In this document: one piece after another, positions 48,436 through 56,095 of the stretch
Numbering within the stretch: the stretch's first letter is position 1
Layout: each line of letters begins with the position of its first letter
Assembly: GCA_030538115.1 (NCBI GenBank)
Contig: JAUNUP010000016.1
Location: 1 to 64,000, forward strand
DNA from: Dermatophilus congolensis
GTDB taxonomy: Bacteria; Actinomycetota; Actinomycetes; Actinomycetales; Dermatophilaceae
Reading direction: 5' to 3'
DNA length: 64,000 bases
The notes under the pieces: generated by a model
What the model was told of the DNA's origin: nothing
The model's input: only the letters and a program-made list of their open reading frames with translations
Database searches by the model: none
Program-made: the position numbers and the translations under genes

Positions 48436-48642
48436 TCAGCCCTCGAAGATTCTCGCCTCTTCGGGGATGAGTACGGGGATGCCGTTCTCGACCCGGTAGG
48501 CGCGGCGCTTGCCCTGGTCGTCGGCCTGCACCGTGTGCAGCTCGACCGCGCCGTCAGGGCCCTGCGCGTCGATGAGCTCGCTGTGTGTGACCGGGCAGCG
48601 CAAGATCTCGCGCAGCCAGGGGTCGATACCGGTGTTGGTCAT
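48436..48642 (-). CDS. Trm112-like small protein
   Basis: A 68-residue protein of the Trm112/UPF0434 family: DPWLREILRCPVTHSELIDA, then YRVENGIPVLIPEEAR. Only one of the zinc-binding cysteines of Trm112 (Cys in LRCP) is present, as is common in this bacterial branch. Homologues activate methyltransferases in eukaryotes; in bacteria the function is unknown. It sits between the phosphomannomutase and SIS genes and is probably in the same operon. Confidence 0.88.
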   Translation of the reverse strand: MTNTGIDPWLREILRCPVTHSELIDAQGPDGAVELHTVQADDQGKRRAYRVENGIPVLIPEEARIFEG

Positions 48643-48711
48643 CGTGAACTCCTCACAGAGTGTTTGTCGTGGACGCGCCCGGGGGCGCTGAAGATCGTGG
48701 GGTCGGCGGCC

Positions 48712-50127
48712 TCAGGCCCGCACGACCGCGAGCACCTCGTCGCGCACCGAGGCCATCGTCGCGTCGTCGGCGGCCTCGACGTTGAGGCGCAGGAGCGGTT
48801 CGGTGTTGCTGGGGCGCAGGTTGAACCACCATTTCGGCGCCCGCTGGTCGAGGCTCGTGACGGTGATGCCGTCGAGTGTGTCGACGTCGACGTTCTTGGC
48901 GGCCGCCCAGTCGAGCACGCGCTGGGTCGCGTCGGCCACCGAGGAGACGGTCGAGTTGATCTCGCCGGAGGCACGGTAGCGGTCGTACTCCGCGACGAGC
49001 TGCGACAGCGTCGAGTCCTGCTCACCGAGGGCTGCTAGTACGTGCAGCGCCGAGAGCATGCCCGTGTCGGCGAACCAGAAGTCGCGGTAGTAGTAGTGCG
49101 CCGAGTGTTCGCCGCCGAATACCGCGTCGTGCGCGGCCATCTCGGCCTTGATGAACGAGTGCCCCACGCGCGTGCGCAGACCCTTGGCGCCGAGTTCGGC
49201 GACGACCTCGCGCACGACGTGGCTGGAGATGACGTTGTAGACGATCGTCACGTCCTCGGCCTTGGCGCCGCCGGCCACCGCGCGGGCGACCTCGCGGGTC
49301 GCGACCAGCGCCGTGATCACCGATGGCGAGACCGGTTCGCCGCGCTCGTCGACGACGAAGCAGCGGTCGGCGTCGCCGTCGAACGCCAGGCCCAGGTCGG
49401 CCTGGTGCTCGACCACGGCCTTCTGCAGGTCGACGAGGTTGGCCGGGTCGAGGGGGTTGGCCTCGTGGTTCGGAAAGGTGCCGTCGAGTTCGAAGTACAG
49501 CGGCACGACGTCGAGCGGGAGGCCGTCGAGCACTGCGGGCACAGTGAAGCCGCCCATGCCGTTGCCTGCGTCGACGACCACCTTGAGAGGCCGGATGGCG
49601 GTGAGGTCGACCAGCCCGCGCAAGAAGGCGGCGTAGTCGTCGACCGTGTCCTTCTCACCGATCGCTCCAGCCGCGACGCCTTCGGGAACGACCGGGCGCT
49701 CACCGTCGACGATGCTCTGCGCGATCTCGCAGATGCGAGCGAGTCCCGAGTCCTGCCCCACGGGGCGGGCGCCGGCGCGGCACAGCTTGATGCCGTTGTA
49801 GGCGGCCGGGTTGTGGCTGGCCGTGAACATCGCACCAGGCAGATCCATGGCCCCACTGGCGTAGTAGAGCCCGTCGGTCGAACACAGCCCGATGATCACC
49901 ACGTCGAGCCCGTGCCCGGCGACTCCCTCGGCGAACGCGCGGCTCAACTCCGGAGAGGAGGGGCGCATGTCGTACCCGACGACCACGGAGGAGGCTCCCT
50001 CGGGCAGCGCGACGACCTCGGCGAACGCCGAACCGATGGCCTTTGCCACCTCCGCGTCGAGTTGCTCTGGAACCAGGCCGCGGACGTCGTAGGCCTTGAT
50101 GAAATCGGACAGCGTGCGTGAACTCAC
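48712..50127 (-). CDS. manB: Phosphomannomutase/phosphoglucomutase
   Basis: A 471-residue alpha-D-phosphohexomutase that interconverts mannose 6-phosphate and mannose 1-phosphate, feeding GDP-mannose for glycolipids, glycoproteins and mycothiol-independent cell envelope sugars. The phosphoserine loop TASHNPAAYNGIK is present, with the metal loop FDGDADRCFVVDE, the sugar-binding GGEHSAHYYYRDF and the phosphate-binding RPSNTEPLLRLNVEA. The start is GTG at 50127 (VSSRTLSDFIKAYDVRGLVP) after GGTGGAGGG. It is followed by the Trm112-like and SIS genes. Confidence 0.94.
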   Translation of the reverse strand: MSSRTLSDFIKAYDVRGLVPEQLDAEVAKAIGSAFAEVVALPEGASSVVVGYDMRPSSPELSRAFAEGVAGHGLDVVIIGLCSTDGLYYASGAMDLPGAMFTASHNPAAYNGIKLCRAGARPVGQDSGLARICEIAQSIVDGERPVVPEGVAAGAIGEKDTVDDYAAFLRGLVDLTAIRPLKVVVDAGNGMGGFTVPAVLDGLPLDVVPLYFELDGTFPNHEANPLDPANLVDLQKAVVEHQADLGLAFDGDADRCFVVDERGEPVSPSVITALVATREVARAVAGGAKAEDVTIVYNVISSHVVREVVAELGAKGLRTRVGHSFIKAEMAAHDAVFGGEHSAHYYYRDFWFADTGMLSALHVLAALGEQDSTLSQLVAEYDRYRASGEINSTVSSVADATQRVLDWAAAKNVDVDTLDGITVTSLDQRAPKWWFNLRPSNTEPLLRLNVEAADDATMASVRDEVLAVVRA

Positions 50128-50137
50128 GCCCTCCACC

Positions 50138-50542
50138 CTAGCGGTCTTGAACTCGCGGCTCGTCGTCACGCAGAACGCGCAGGCGGCCCACGCGTCCGCC
50201 ACCCACGGCGACGTCGGAGGAGTGCTCGCGCGACCCGCCCGGCTCCTGCCCCGCAGCGCGGGAATCGGATCGGGGAGCCTGGGTGCGCACGGCGTCGGCG
50301 ACGGCGGTGAGGTCGTCCGTCGGGTCGGGCAGGCTCGAGAAGTCGGAGACGAGCCGTACGACCTCCCAGCCACGCGGCGCAGTGGTGCGGCTCGCGTGGT
50401 CGGCGCAGAGGTCGTACGTGTGAGGCTCGGCGAAGGTCGCGAGAGGGCCCAGCACGGCCGTCGAGTCCGCGTACACGTACGTGAGCGTCGCAACGGCGCG
50501 CTGCCCGCACGCGGTCCGGGAACAACGTCGCATCTTCTGCAC
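50138..50542 (-). CDS. DUF3499 family protein
   Basis: A 134-residue protein of the actinobacterial DUF3499 family (Rv3258c type). The conserved part is MRRCSRTACGQRAVATLTYV, YADSTAVLGPLA and PHTYDLCADHASR, with Cys pairs that could bind zinc (C-x4-C near the start, Cys in DLCADH). The tail is variable. TACAGT lies 7 nt upstream of the GTG at 50542, a spacing that suggests a leaderless mRNA; the ATG at 50533 is the alternative start. Its stop is 10 nt before the phosphomannomutase start, so both belong to one operon. Confidence 0.88.
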   Translation of the reverse strand: MQKMRRCSRTACGQRAVATLTYVYADSTAVLGPLATFAEPHTYDLCADHASRTTAPRGWEVVRLVSDFSSLPDPTDDLTAVADAVRTQAPRSDSRAAGQEPGGSREHSSDVAVGGGRVGRLRVLRDDEPRVQDR

Positions 50543-50605
50543 GACCCCGACTGTAAACCCCAACGAGGGCTGAACCGCTGCTCACCACGCCGTATCGTCG
50601 GCATC

Positions 50606-51082
50606 ATGAACGCATCGGCCGACCGACCCGGCGTCAGGACAGTGGGCGCGACGGGGGCCTCACCTGCGAACGGAGTCCGCCGCCGCGACCGCCGCGGGCG
50701 TGGCGCGCGCGGGCCTCTGGCGTGGCCCGCGGTGCCGGCGATGCGCACCCGCTCCGACAGGTTCGACGACGCCGTGCTCGACGCGATGGAGCGCATCGAG
50801 CGTCGACTCGGCACACAGTTGGAGAACATCGAGATCGCGGTCGAGCTCGTGCCGCCGTCCGACCCGAATCCGTGGGAGGACCAGCGGGTTCCTCTCACCC
50901 GCTTCTTCGAGCCGGAGCCTCGACTGCCTGGGCGCATCGTGCTCTACCGCCGGCCTATCGAGACCCAGATCGACGACCCGCGCGATCTGCCGGTGATCGT
51001 CAACGACATCGTCGTCGAACAGGTCGCGATCGCCCTCGGCGTGTCGCCGACGACCCTCGATCCCGGCTACCCCGACGACTGA
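50606..51082 (+). CDS. Metallopeptidase-like protein (Rv3259 family) lacking the HExxH motif
   Basis: A 158-residue protein. After a basic, disordered N-terminus, residues about 45-158 match the zincin-like family PF06262 (SDRFDDAVLDAMERIERRLG, RIVLYRRPIETQIDDPRDLP). The position that carries HExxH in true zincins reads VNDIVVEQVA, so neither His nor the catalytic Glu is retained in place; this family branch next to whiB2 often shows a partly degenerate motif. It is therefore unlikely to be a peptidase. It is divergent from the DUF3499 gene and convergent with whiB2, as in mycobacteria. Confidence 0.85.
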   Translation: MNASADRPGVRTVGATGASPANGVRRRDRRGRGARGPLAWPAVPAMRTRSDRFDDAVLDAMERIERRLGTQLENIEIAVELVPPSDPNPWEDQRVPLTRFFEPEPRLPGRIVLYRRPIETQIDDPRDLPVIVNDIVVEQVAIALGVSPTTLDPGYPDD

Positions 51083-51088
51083 ACGCAC

Positions 51089-51133
51089 GAACGGCGGGGT
51101 CCCACAGAAAACCTCTGTGGGACCCCGCCGTTC
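51089..51133. terminator. Bidirectional terminator between Rv3259-like gene and whiB2
   Basis: A perfect 19-bp stem (51089-51107 with 51115-51133; arm GAACGGCGGGGTCCCACAG) with a 7-nt loop, followed by TTGTCT on the plus strand. Confidence 0.88.
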
Positions 51134-51225
51134 TTGTCTGTCGACACTCGTTCGTCTACGAGTTGCTCCGACGCCCCTCCCCCGAACATCGGAATCCGCG
51201 GCGAGCCGAGCCGCGAGAAGTCGTC

Positions 51226-51492
51226 TCAGACGGCGCGCTTACGAAGCTTGCGGCGCTCCCGCTCGGAGAGGCCGCCCCAGATGCCGAAGCGCTCGTCGTT
51301 CTCCAACGCGTATTCCAGGCACTCCGAACGCACGTCGCAACCGACACAGACCCGCTTCGCCTCGCGTGTCGATCCACCCTTCTCCGGGAAAAATGCCTCA
51401 GGATCGGTCTGTGCGCACAATGCGCGGTCCTGCCAGGAGAGTTCGGTCTCCTCGACCGCTGTCTGGCTGAAGACCAACTGCAGCTCGTTCAT
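51226..51492 (-). CDS. whiB2: WhiB-family transcription regulator (WhiB2/WhmD/WblB type)
   Basis: An 88-residue Wbl protein with cluster cysteines Cys26, Cys49, Cys52 and Cys58, the turn GIWGGLSERER and basic tail RRKLRKRAV. WhiB2 orthologues are needed for septation and cell division; the location beside cofD/fbiA and the Rv3259-like gene is the same as whiB2 in mycobacteria. The ATG at 51492 has GAGGAGG 8 nt upstream. A strong promoter lies about 190 nt upstream, so the mRNA has a long leader. Confidence 0.95.
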   Translation of the reverse strand: MNELQLVFSQTAVEETELSWQDRALCAQTDPEAFFPEKGGSTREAKRVCVGCDVRSECLEYALENDERFGIWGGLSERERRKLRKRAV

Positions 51493-51911
51493 GTACAACG
51501 CCTCCTCGCCCCGGGGGCAATTACGGGCTCACGCGCTTGTGGCATGCCGTCAACGCCCGACCCTCAGGCCGGTCGATTCAGGCGAATCGGCGTTCGCATC
51601 GGCGGATCCGGTGTGCGATACCGGATCTGTCGATGCGGAGCCGACCCCACTGGGGAGGGCGCCGCGCGGAGCGACAACACCGAAATTACACGCGTGTCGT
51701 ACTCCGGAGTCAAGCGGTGATCTGCTAGGGGAGACGGACCCTCGTCCAGGACATTTGACCTGGTCAACCGCCCAGTCGGCGGTTTTCGCGGCCCGCACGC
51801 GAGACAGGCACAGCCCCGCGGATAGTGCAAGTCGAGACCACGGAACGACGTGACCTGCACCGACGGCGACCGATCGGTAACCGGCAGCGAGAGTGCTGTC
51901 ACACTTGGGCC
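51493..51911. other. Regulatory region between divergent whiB2 and cofD, with several palindromes
   Basis: No ORF is credible here. Besides the whiB2 promoter, three inverted repeats occur: GATCCGG (51605-51611) with CCGGATC (51621-51627), inside the whiB2 leader; TTGACCTGGTCAA (51755-51767), a perfect 13-nt palindrome; and AACCGCC (51766-51772) with GGCGGTT (51778-51784), which overlaps it by two bases. The last two lie upstream of the whiB2 -35 box and between it and cofD, so a shared operator is plausible. Confidence 0.5.
51685..51713 (-). promoter_or_regulatory. Strong sigma-70-type promoter for whiB2
   Basis: On the minus strand TTGACT (51713-51708), a 17-nt spacer and TGTAAT (51690-51685) match the consensus at 5 of 6 positions each. 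The start point would be near 51678, leaving a leader of about 185 nt before the whiB2 ATG. Confidence 0.65.
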
Positions 51912-53024
51912 ATGAAGATCGTCGCGGTAGCCGGAGGCGTCGGTGGTGCCCGCTTTGTTCGCGGCTTACGAAGATTTTGCGATTCGTTGACTGCTTCACG
52001 CTCGGATCCGCAAGAGCCACACCACATCACCGTCATCGGCAATACCGGAGACGACATCACGCTGTTCGGTCTTCGGGTCTGTCCGGATCTCGACACGCTC
52101 GCGTACACGCTCGGCGGCGGCATCGACGAGAGCCAGGGTTGGGGGCGCGTCGGCGACTCCCGTGTCGTGCAGGGTGAACTGGCGGCCTACGGCGCGGAGC
52201 CGCAGTGGTTCGGGCTCGGCGACCTCGACATGGCCACGCACATCGCACGCAGCCAGTGGCTCGGCCAGGGACTGACGTTGTCGCAGGTCACCGCACGGAT
52301 CGCCGAGCGGTGGGGCCTGCCCGCGGCGGACATCACGCTGCTGCCGATGAGCGACGAGCCCGTCGAGACCCATGTGGTCATCGACGTCGAAGAGTCCCAG
52401 GGGGCTCAGCAGGCGGGGCAGACGGCGCACGCACCCCTCGGCGCGAACGATCGGCCTGCCGACGGAGACGACGCGCCCGAGCAGATGGCCGTTCACTTCC
52501 AGCAGTGGTGGGTCGGCATGGGCGCTCGCCCCCAGGCTCACCGATTTACGGCGGTGGGTCTCGACCGTGCGAGGCCCGCTCCGGGGGTGCTCGAGGCGAT
52601 TCGTGAAGCCGATGTCGTACTGCTGCCTCCGTCGAACCCGGTCGTCTCGATCGGCATCGTGCTCGGGGTCCCTGGCGTGCGGGCGGCGTTACGCGACACC
52701 GTCGCTCCCGTCGTCGGGGTGTCCCCCATCGTGGGCGGAGCACCTGTGCGCGGCCACGCCGACGCCTGCCTGGCCGCGCTGGGTCTGCCGTGCACACCCG
52801 AGGCCGTGGCCGGCCTGTACCGCGACTTCCTCGACGGCTGGCTCGTACACGACGGCGACGCAGGCGCTCTCGACGACACCACAGGCACAGCAGCGGAGGA
52901 GTTGCAGGGCATCGAGGTCCGCGCCGCACCACTGCTGATGCGAGACGCCGAATCGGCTGCGGCTCTCGCGGGAGCCGCGTTGACCTTCGCGACGGACCTG
53001 CGAGGCCAGCGAGGCCGGCTATGA
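51912..53024 (+). CDS. cofD: 2-phospho-L-lactate / phosphoenolpyruvyl transferase of F420 biosynthesis
   Basis: A 370-residue enzyme (FbiA in mycobacteria) that joins the lactyl or enolpyruvyl moiety from the guanylyl-activated donor to Fo, giving F420-0 or its dehydro form. The nucleotide-binding start is MKIVAVAGGVGGARFVRGL; further hallmarks are VIGNTGDDITLFGLRVCPDLDT, LSQVTARIAERWG, and PPSNPVVSIGIVLGVPGVR. An insert of about 35 polar residues (around 165-195) is not usual. The ATG lacks a ribosome binding site; CACACT lies 6 nt upstream, so the mRNA may be leaderless. The stop overlaps the next start (ATGA). Confidence 0.95.
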   Translation: MKIVAVAGGVGGARFVRGLRRFCDSLTASRSDPQEPHHITVIGNTGDDITLFGLRVCPDLDTLAYTLGGGIDESQGWGRVGDSRVVQGELAAYGAEPQWFGLGDLDMATHIARSQWLGQGLTLSQVTARIAERWGLPAADITLLPMSDEPVETHVVIDVEESQGAQQAGQTAHAPLGANDRPADGDDAPEQMAVHFQQWWVGMGARPQAHRFTAVGLDRARPAPGVLEAIREADVVLLPPSNPVVSIGIVLGVPGVRAALRDTVAPVVGVSPIVGGAPVRGHADACLAALGLPCTPEAVAGLYRDFLDGWLVHDGDAGALDDTTGTAAEELQGIEVRAAPLLMRDAESAAALAGAALTFATDLRGQRGRL

Positions 53025-54205
53025 CCTCCGGTGGCGTCGCGATGAGCCTCGTCGCCCTCGACGGCGTACCAGAGGTGCACAAGGGCGACGATGTGGCCGC
53101 ACTGCTTGCCTCCGCGATGGAGCGGGTCGGCGTGGCTCTCGAAGACGGCGACGTGCTCGTCGTGTCCAGCAAGGTCGTGAGCAAGGCCCGCGGTCTGCGT
53201 GCCCCTGCCGATCAGCGCGCGGAACTGGTGATGCAGGAATCGGATCGTGTCGTCGCCGAGCGCGCGACCGCGAACGGGGTCACGCGCATCGTGCGGGCGC
53301 TGGCGGGCCCGACGCTGGCCGGTGCGGGGATCGACGCCTCCAACGTCGGCCCGGAGGCGGAGACCGTGTTGCTCCTCCCCCGCGATCCCGACCACGAGGC
53401 CCGCGTTCTGCGCGACGGCCTGATCGCCCTCACCGGCCGGGAAGGGTTCGGTGTGATCCTCTCCGACACCAGCGGGCGCCCCTGGCGGGCAGGACAGGTC
53501 GACTACGCCCTCGGCGCAGCGGGAGTGCCGGTGCTCGACGACCTGCGCGAGAGCACTGACGCCGACGGACGCCGTCTGACGATCACGCAACGGGCCGTCG
53601 CCGACGAGCTGGCCTCGGCCGCCGACCTCGTCAAGGGCAAGGCATCGGGTATCGCCGCCGTCCTCGTGCGCGGCGCGGCACTGCCGGCTGAGACCGAAGA
53701 CGGCACCAGCGCCGAGGCGGAGGGAGCGGCCCGGCTGTGCCGTGCCCGCGCCGACGACTGGTTCGCTCTCGGCAGCCGAGAGGCGGTGTTGTCTGCTCTC
53801 GGTATTCCACCGGCATCAACAGCCGCGGAGGACGTCGGGTTGCCGATGGTGGGTGCTTACCGAGACGACGCAGGTGGCGCCACGGACATCGAAGAAAGGA
53901 TCGAGCGCGCGTGCCGTGCGGCGACTCACCCGGCCGCGTTCGCGCCGCTTCCCTCGTACCACCCGCGCGCCGCCGCGCAACGCCCGGAACCGCTCATCGG
54001 GGTACGCACGACCGTCGTGCAGACCGGCGTGCGCATCGACGCCCCCGACGAGTTCACGCTCGGCCTGGTCGCTGCCCGACTCGTCGCCGTGCTCGCGGCT
54101 GAGGGTGTCGCGGCAACCCTCGCGCGGGACGGTCACGGGGCGCCCCCCCGGATACTCGGCCTCCCCGCTCCGGCCGGAGCTGTGGGCACGGTGCTGTTCG
54201 TCTGA
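53021..54205 (+). CDS. cofE: Coenzyme F420-0:L-glutamate ligase with an unusual C-terminal region
   Basis: A 394-residue protein. Residues about 10-245 match CofE/FbiB ligase: DGDVLVVSSKVVSKARG, TRIVRALAGPTLAGAG, GREGFGVILSDTSGRPWRAGQVDYALG, DLVKGKASGIAAVLVRG. It adds L-glutamates to F420-0. In mycobacterial FbiB the C-terminus is a nitroreductase-like FMN domain starting with an RRSVR motif; here the last 145 residues show no such motif and end VDYALG-unrelated sequence (VQTGVRIDAPDEFTLGLVAA, then ILGLPAPAGAVGTVLFV). Coupled to cofD by ATGA (53021-53024). Confidence 0.9.
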   Translation: MTSGGVAMSLVALDGVPEVHKGDDVAALLASAMERVGVALEDGDVLVVSSKVVSKARGLRAPADQRAELVMQESDRVVAERATANGVTRIVRALAGPTLAGAGIDASNVGPEAETVLLLPRDPDHEARVLRDGLIALTGREGFGVILSDTSGRPWRAGQVDYALGAAGVPVLDDLRESTDADGRRLTITQRAVADELASAADLVKGKASGIAAVLVRGAALPAETEDGTSAEAEGAARLCRARADDWFALGSREAVLSALGIPPASTAAEDVGLPMVGAYRDDAGGATDIEERIERACRAATHPAAFAPLPSYHPRAAAQRPEPLIGVRTTVVQTGVRIDAPDEFTLGLVAARLVAVLAAEGVAATLARDGHGAPPRILGLPAPAGAVGTVLFV

Positions 54206-54218
54206 GTACGGTGGGCGG

Positions 54219-54947
54219 GTGTTCGACACCTCGTCGCTCTTGCAGCGCCTGACCACCGACAACCCGACTGCCCCGCGCATCACCCACTACGACGAGGCCG
54301 GGCGTATCGAGCTCTCCGGCCGCGTGCTGGTGAACTGGGTCGCCAAGGCCGCCAACCTGCTCGTGGAGGAGTTCGACGTCCAGCCGAGTGACGTGCTGGT
54401 GCTCGACCTGCCCGCGGGCCACTGGCGCGCCACGTACTGGGCCCTGGCGGCGTGGCTGTGCGGCGCACACGTCGTGGTGACCGACGCGCGCTGGTCGCAG
54501 TCGGCCACGGCACCGCTCGCGGAGAACCCCGACGTGGTCGTCACGAGCGCTCCTGCGAGGTGGGCTGATTCGGGCGCGGAGGTCGTCGCGGTCGAGACTC
54601 GCGCGCTCGCCCGCTCTTTCGAGGGCGACCTCGCGGGCGCCTTCGACGAGGCCGCGAACCTGGCGACCTACGCCGATGTGCCGCCCGACCCCGACGGCCC
54701 CGTGCCCGACGACGCGGCGCTGAGCGACCTGGGGTACACGCTCACCTACCGCGAGCTACCGACACCGCACGAGGGAGGGAGGGTGCTGCTCCCCCTCTCC
54801 GCCGAAGCGGTGCCGTTGCAGGTCGTCGCACTGATCCTGGCCGTGCTCGCGGCCGACGGTTCGGTGGTGTGCGTCCACACCACCGAGCAGGGCCCCGACG
54901 TCGACCGCCTGGCCGCGGACGAGCAGGCGGTCGTCGTCAGGCTGTGA
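54219..54947 (+). CDS. TIGR03089 family protein (acyl-CoA-ligase-like N-terminal fold)
   Basis: A 242-residue actinobacterial protein of family TIGR03089, which resembles the N-terminal part of AMP-binding enzymes (ITHYDEAGRIELSGRVLVNW, SDVLVLDLPAGHWRATYWALAAWL) but lacks the adenylation motifs. The end ALILAVLAADGSVVCVHTTEQGPDVDRLAADE is typical. Function unknown. It begins with GTG at 54219, 14 nt after cofE, so it is probably in the F420 operon; whether it acts in that pathway is unknown. Confidence 0.85.
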   Translation: MFDTSSLLQRLTTDNPTAPRITHYDEAGRIELSGRVLVNWVAKAANLLVEEFDVQPSDVLVLDLPAGHWRATYWALAAWLCGAHVVVTDARWSQSATAPLAENPDVVVTSAPARWADSGAEVVAVETRALARSFEGDLAGAFDEAANLATYADVPPDPDGPVPDDAALSDLGYTLTYRELPTPHEGGRVLLPLSAEAVPLQVVALILAVLAADGSVVCVHTTEQGPDVDRLAADEQAVVVRL

Positions 54948-54968
54948 GCTGGCGCATGAACCGGCGCG

Positions 54969-55874
54969 TCAGCCTGCGAGCAACGACACCCAGCTGGCCT
55001 GGTCGAGCACCCCGGTGCGGGGCAGCCCGCGCTGCTGCTGGTAGTCGAACAGCGCGCGGCGTGTGATCGGCCCGAATTCACCGTCGTTGTCGACGCCGAG
55101 CTTCTCCTGAGCGATCTTGATGTCATCGGCGACCTGCCCGACGACATACGTGGGCTTCCCCGAGACCGGAGCCGCTGCGGTCGCGCCACAGCCGTCGCGG
55201 TTGATGCCCGCGTAGACCGGCGCGAACTCGCCCGTGTAGACGCGGCAGGTACCGCGGTCCGGCGACGTCACGGCCTTGCCGGTCCACCACGAGGTGCGCT
55301 TCATCGCGCCGTCCCAGGTGAGCGAGATGTGGATGTGGTCGGTGTGCGGAGAGGCACCGCGATAGGGCTGCCAGCCCGCCGACCCGCGGTAGGCACGCCA
55401 GATCTGCTTGTTCCAGATGACGTACTGGATACCGAGCCGCTTCGCGACGGCTCCGTTGTCGGCGAGCATCCAGTCGAGGGCCTGCTCGGCGACGGCGAGA
55501 TCGTTCGCGTCGTTCGCGTCGAGCATCCAGTCGAGCGCACGGCCGTCGCTGTGCTCGGTCGTGCCGCGCACGCAGAAGCGCGAATAGCCGATCGCGCCGC
55601 CTCCGTACGTCTCGGCGAGCAGGTTTCCGAGGGCGGTCGTGCCCTCGCGGGAGACGGGGTCGCAGCTGTTCTGCGGTTGGTACCCGGGCTGGGCGTCGAC
55701 CTGCGTCGGCAGCGTCACGCGTGAGATGGGGGCATCCCAGCGCGGAGCGGACTGCCCGCGCGAAGCGGCGGACGGCGCAGCCACCGATGCCGGTGCGGCC
55801 ACTGTGGCACCGAGGGCCACGACCGATGCCAGCGATGTGGCGGCGAACAGGGACCGGCCGATATGTGCGAGCAT
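54969..55874 (-). CDS. Secreted peptidoglycan-binding protein with a D-Ala-D-Ala-carboxypeptidase-like domain
   Basis: A 301-residue exported protein. The signal peptide ends near residue 33. The middle region (about 55-200) resembles the VanY-like extracellular domain of actinobacterial ARB_07466-type proteins: the metal-site residues are visible in RGTTEHSDGRALDWMLDAND and HTDHIHISLTWDGA. A linker follows, then a PG_binding_1 domain (KIAQEKLGVDNDGEFGPITRRALFDYQQQRGL). It may cleave or only bind wall peptides. The gene converges on the TIGR03089 gene. Confidence 0.82.
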   Translation of the reverse strand: MLAHIGRSLFAATSLASVVALGATVAAPASVAAPSAASRGQSAPRWDAPISRVTLPTQVDAQPGYQPQNSCDPVSREGTTALGNLLAETYGGGAIGYSRFCVRGTTEHSDGRALDWMLDANDANDLAVAEQALDWMLADNGAVAKRLGIQYVIWNKQIWRAYRGSAGWQPYRGASPHTDHIHISLTWDGAMKRTSWWTGKAVTSPDRGTCRVYTGEFAPVYAGINRDGCGATAAAPVSGKPTYVVGQVADDIKIAQEKLGVDNDGEFGPITRRALFDYQQQRGLPRTGVLDQASWVSLLAG

Positions 55875-56095
55875 TTCTCTCCTGCGATGTGAAGAAATCC
55901 GGGTCTGAAATCCGAATTCGTCGGATCGGGATTCTCACCAGAACCCAGATGTTTATCGCAGATACATCACGCTAAGGTCACGACCGAACAACCGAGACCA
56001 TAATCGAATTACCACATCCATACCTATTCTTTGACAGAACAGGCGTAACACGGGACCGGCCGAAACAGAACTCTCGCCCTGTACGTACGACCTGA

